The notes under the pieces were generated by a model, which was not told the origin of the DNA, did not search any database, and saw only the letters and a list, made by a program, of their open reading frames with translations. From the NCBI GenBank assembly GCA_902783935.1, contig CACZTA010000144.1, positions 1 to 7,057 on the forward strand: a DNA stretch of 7,057 nt, given 5' to 3'. Position numbers and translations under genes: made by a program. The stretch comes from an uncultured Lachnospiraceae bacterium (GTDB lineage: Bacteria; Bacillota; Clostridia; Lachnospirales; Lachnospiraceae). How positions within the stretch are numbered: the first letter of the stretch is position 1; each line of letters opens with the position of its first letter. Shown in pieces: positions 5,951 to 7,057 of this stretch.

Positions 5951-7057
5951 TCAGTTAAGCCGGTAGATCCGCAGTCCGTCGAACTTTTTCAGAAGATTCA
6001 GCATGCTGTTAAAGGGTCTCCAGTCCTTTCCCTTGTCTTCCTCAGAAAGTCCCATATAATGCTCCCTGATGTCTTCTGTCGTGACGCTTCCGTCCATCGC
6101 CAGCTTGTGGCAGCGCATCTGCTCCCGCAGAGTTTTCCGGAGCGCCTTTCCTTCCGGCGAGGCGGAATCGATGTTTCCCGGCAGCGGGACAGATTCATAA
6201 TCCTTTCCGTATATCCATCCCATCATCTGGTGCTCGCGGATCCAGCGCTCATGCTCCAGCGGAGCGAATATGGCTGCCTGCTCCGGCGTAAATTCCGTCA
6301 CCATCTCGTAATCCACCGGTTTATCGGTGTAGAAACAGTCTATGGCGTCCAGGTACCGGCTGAAATTCTTCGCCCTGTTCAGAGTGGAAAGCTGATACTC
6401 AAGAGACAGTGCTTCAAACTGCTTCTCCAGTTCTTTCGTCGGTGTGTCCGCGGCCTTGCTGCGGCCATGCAGGGCCACCGCAAAATCATACAAATGCAGG
6501 AAATTGCTGCTGGAAAGGAAAATATGCTTGCTCCTCCGGTCACTGCGTTTTAAATCCGGTACGATGTGCAGGGGAATATCCGTCGTATCCACTATTTTTT
6601 CAATATCCGAAGTAAAGCGCTGCTCCTTTTCCGCCATATCGCTGTATGCTTTCAGTCTGGGTGCGTCTCCCTTCTCGCCTCCCCGCTCCCATTCTCTGTA
6701 TGCTTTGCGGAACTCATCGATCTTCTCCTGCTCGACATCATCATAGTAATAGCAGGCATGGATGCCGTTTCCGCTGAAATCAAAATCCACAGACATGGGA
6801 TGCAGTTCTGTCCGGGAATTGCGGCCATATGCCGTTCTGTCCCAGCACTGCAGCTCGTCACAGAGCATCAGCATATACGCCAGCGGGTGGTCTTCCATAT
6901 GAAGCGGGCTCCTGCATTTACTTTTGCTCTTATAAAAACAGATGGAGAACTTAAAAAGGCTGTTATGAAGCATGATTGCCGAGAGCACGTCAACGTGCAT
7001 CTTTGTGATGCCCGCCGTTCCGATCGATTCTTCCATCTCAAGATACAGTCTGCAGGA
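5951..7057 (-). CDS. HD-like and RyR domain protein (5' end beyond window)
   Basis: 368 residues are visible and the frame stays open to the right edge. The ATG at 7036-7034 lacks a good ribosome site and lies within apparently conserved sequence, so the true start is probably outside; numbering here counts from that ATG. Residues 12-75 resemble the C-terminal half of an HD-superfamily metal phosphohydrolase: AIMLHN (20-25) and HPLAYMLMLCDELQ (50-63) with D60 as a candidate last metal ligand. Whether the first HD motifs exist cannot be seen. A middle region (about 150-250) is unrecognised but well structured. The C-terminus is an RyR-type domain: PLEHERW (259-265), GWIYG (273-277), then LSEEDKGKDW (330-339) and a final helix plus strand (342-360). 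Prokaryotic RyR domains are predicted ligand sensors in nucleotide-centred conflict systems. No membrane segment is seen. It is upstream of the TIR gene in the same operon, so a sensor or ligand-processing role is plausible. RyR is well supported; HD is moderate. Confidence 0.78.
   Translation of the reverse strand, partial: SCRLYLEMEESIGTAGITKMHVDVLSAIMLHNSLFKFSICFYKSKSKCRSPLHMEDHPLAYMLMLCDELQCWDRTAYGRNSRTELHPMSVDFDFSGNGIHACYYYDDVEQEKIDEFRKAYREWERGGEKGDAPRLKAYSDMAEKEQRFTSDIEKIVDTTDIPLHIVPDLKRSDRRSKHIFLSSSNFLHLYDFAVALHGRSKAADTPTKELEKQFEALSLEYQLSTLNRAKNFSRYLDAIDCFYTDKPVDYEMVTEFTPEQAAIFAPLEHERWIREHQMMGWIYGKDYESVPLPGNIDSASPEGKALRKTLREQMRCHKLAMDGSVTTEDIREHYMGLSEEDKGKDWRPFNSMLNLLKKFDGLRIYRLN

Noticed and set aside
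1..7057. Direct assignment as a classical Thoeris system (ThsA/ThsB)
   Set aside because: There is no SIR2 NADase domain, the SLOG protein carries membrane helices instead, and the TIR protein is a tandem TIR-TPR type; the resemblance is in logic only.
1..7057. CRISPR array, tRNA, rRNA, insertion sequence or prophage genes
   Set aside because: Coding sequence fills all but 86 nt of the window, and no regularly spaced repeats, structural RNA, transposase or phage structural motifs were seen.

Overview
The window is one dense, co-directional block of four protein-coding genes on the minus strand. It has no RNA gene, insertion sequence, CRISPR array or visible terminator. Base composition is mixed, with many CCGG/GGCC words. 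The Shine-Dalgarno sites of the two middle genes are strong (AAGGAG/AAAAGGAG, 6 nt before ATG). Together with the protein families this suggests a low-to-mid G+C Firmicute of the class Clostridia, probably a gut-type Lachnospiraceae or Oscillospiraceae relative. The taxonomic call is an inference.

In transcription order (right to left): (1) 7057-5951, the 3' part of a protein with an HD-phosphohydrolase-like N-terminal region and a C-terminal prokaryotic RyR (ryanodine-receptor repeat) domain; its 5' end lies beyond the right edge. (2) 5933-3654, a 759-residue protein with two tandem TIR domains, a Sel1-like segment and about five tetratricopeptide repeats of exact 47-residue period. (3) 3614-2007, a 535-residue protein with an N-terminal SLOG (nucleotide-binding Rossmann-like) domain and a C-terminal SLATT-type membrane region with four predicted helices. 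(4) 1976-1, a Ser/Thr protein kinase fused to TPR-like and WD40 segments; its 3' end lies beyond the left edge. The gaps are only 17, 39 and 30 nt, with no promoter or terminator visible in them, so the genes are almost certainly one operon. It extends past both ends of the window.

The combination is the main finding. TIR enzymes can make NAD-derived signals. SLOG domains can bind such signals (established for ThsA in Thoeris). SLATT regions are predicted membrane effectors. RyR domains are predicted ligand sensors in prokaryotic conflict systems. A kinase fused to a WD40 scaffold could add phospho-regulation. The most economical reading is a multi-component, nucleotide-signalled immune or stress system in which TIR activity triggers a SLOG-SLATT membrane effector, with the RyR protein and the kinase as sensor or regulator. 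Each domain is supported by visible motifs; the functional model is inference.
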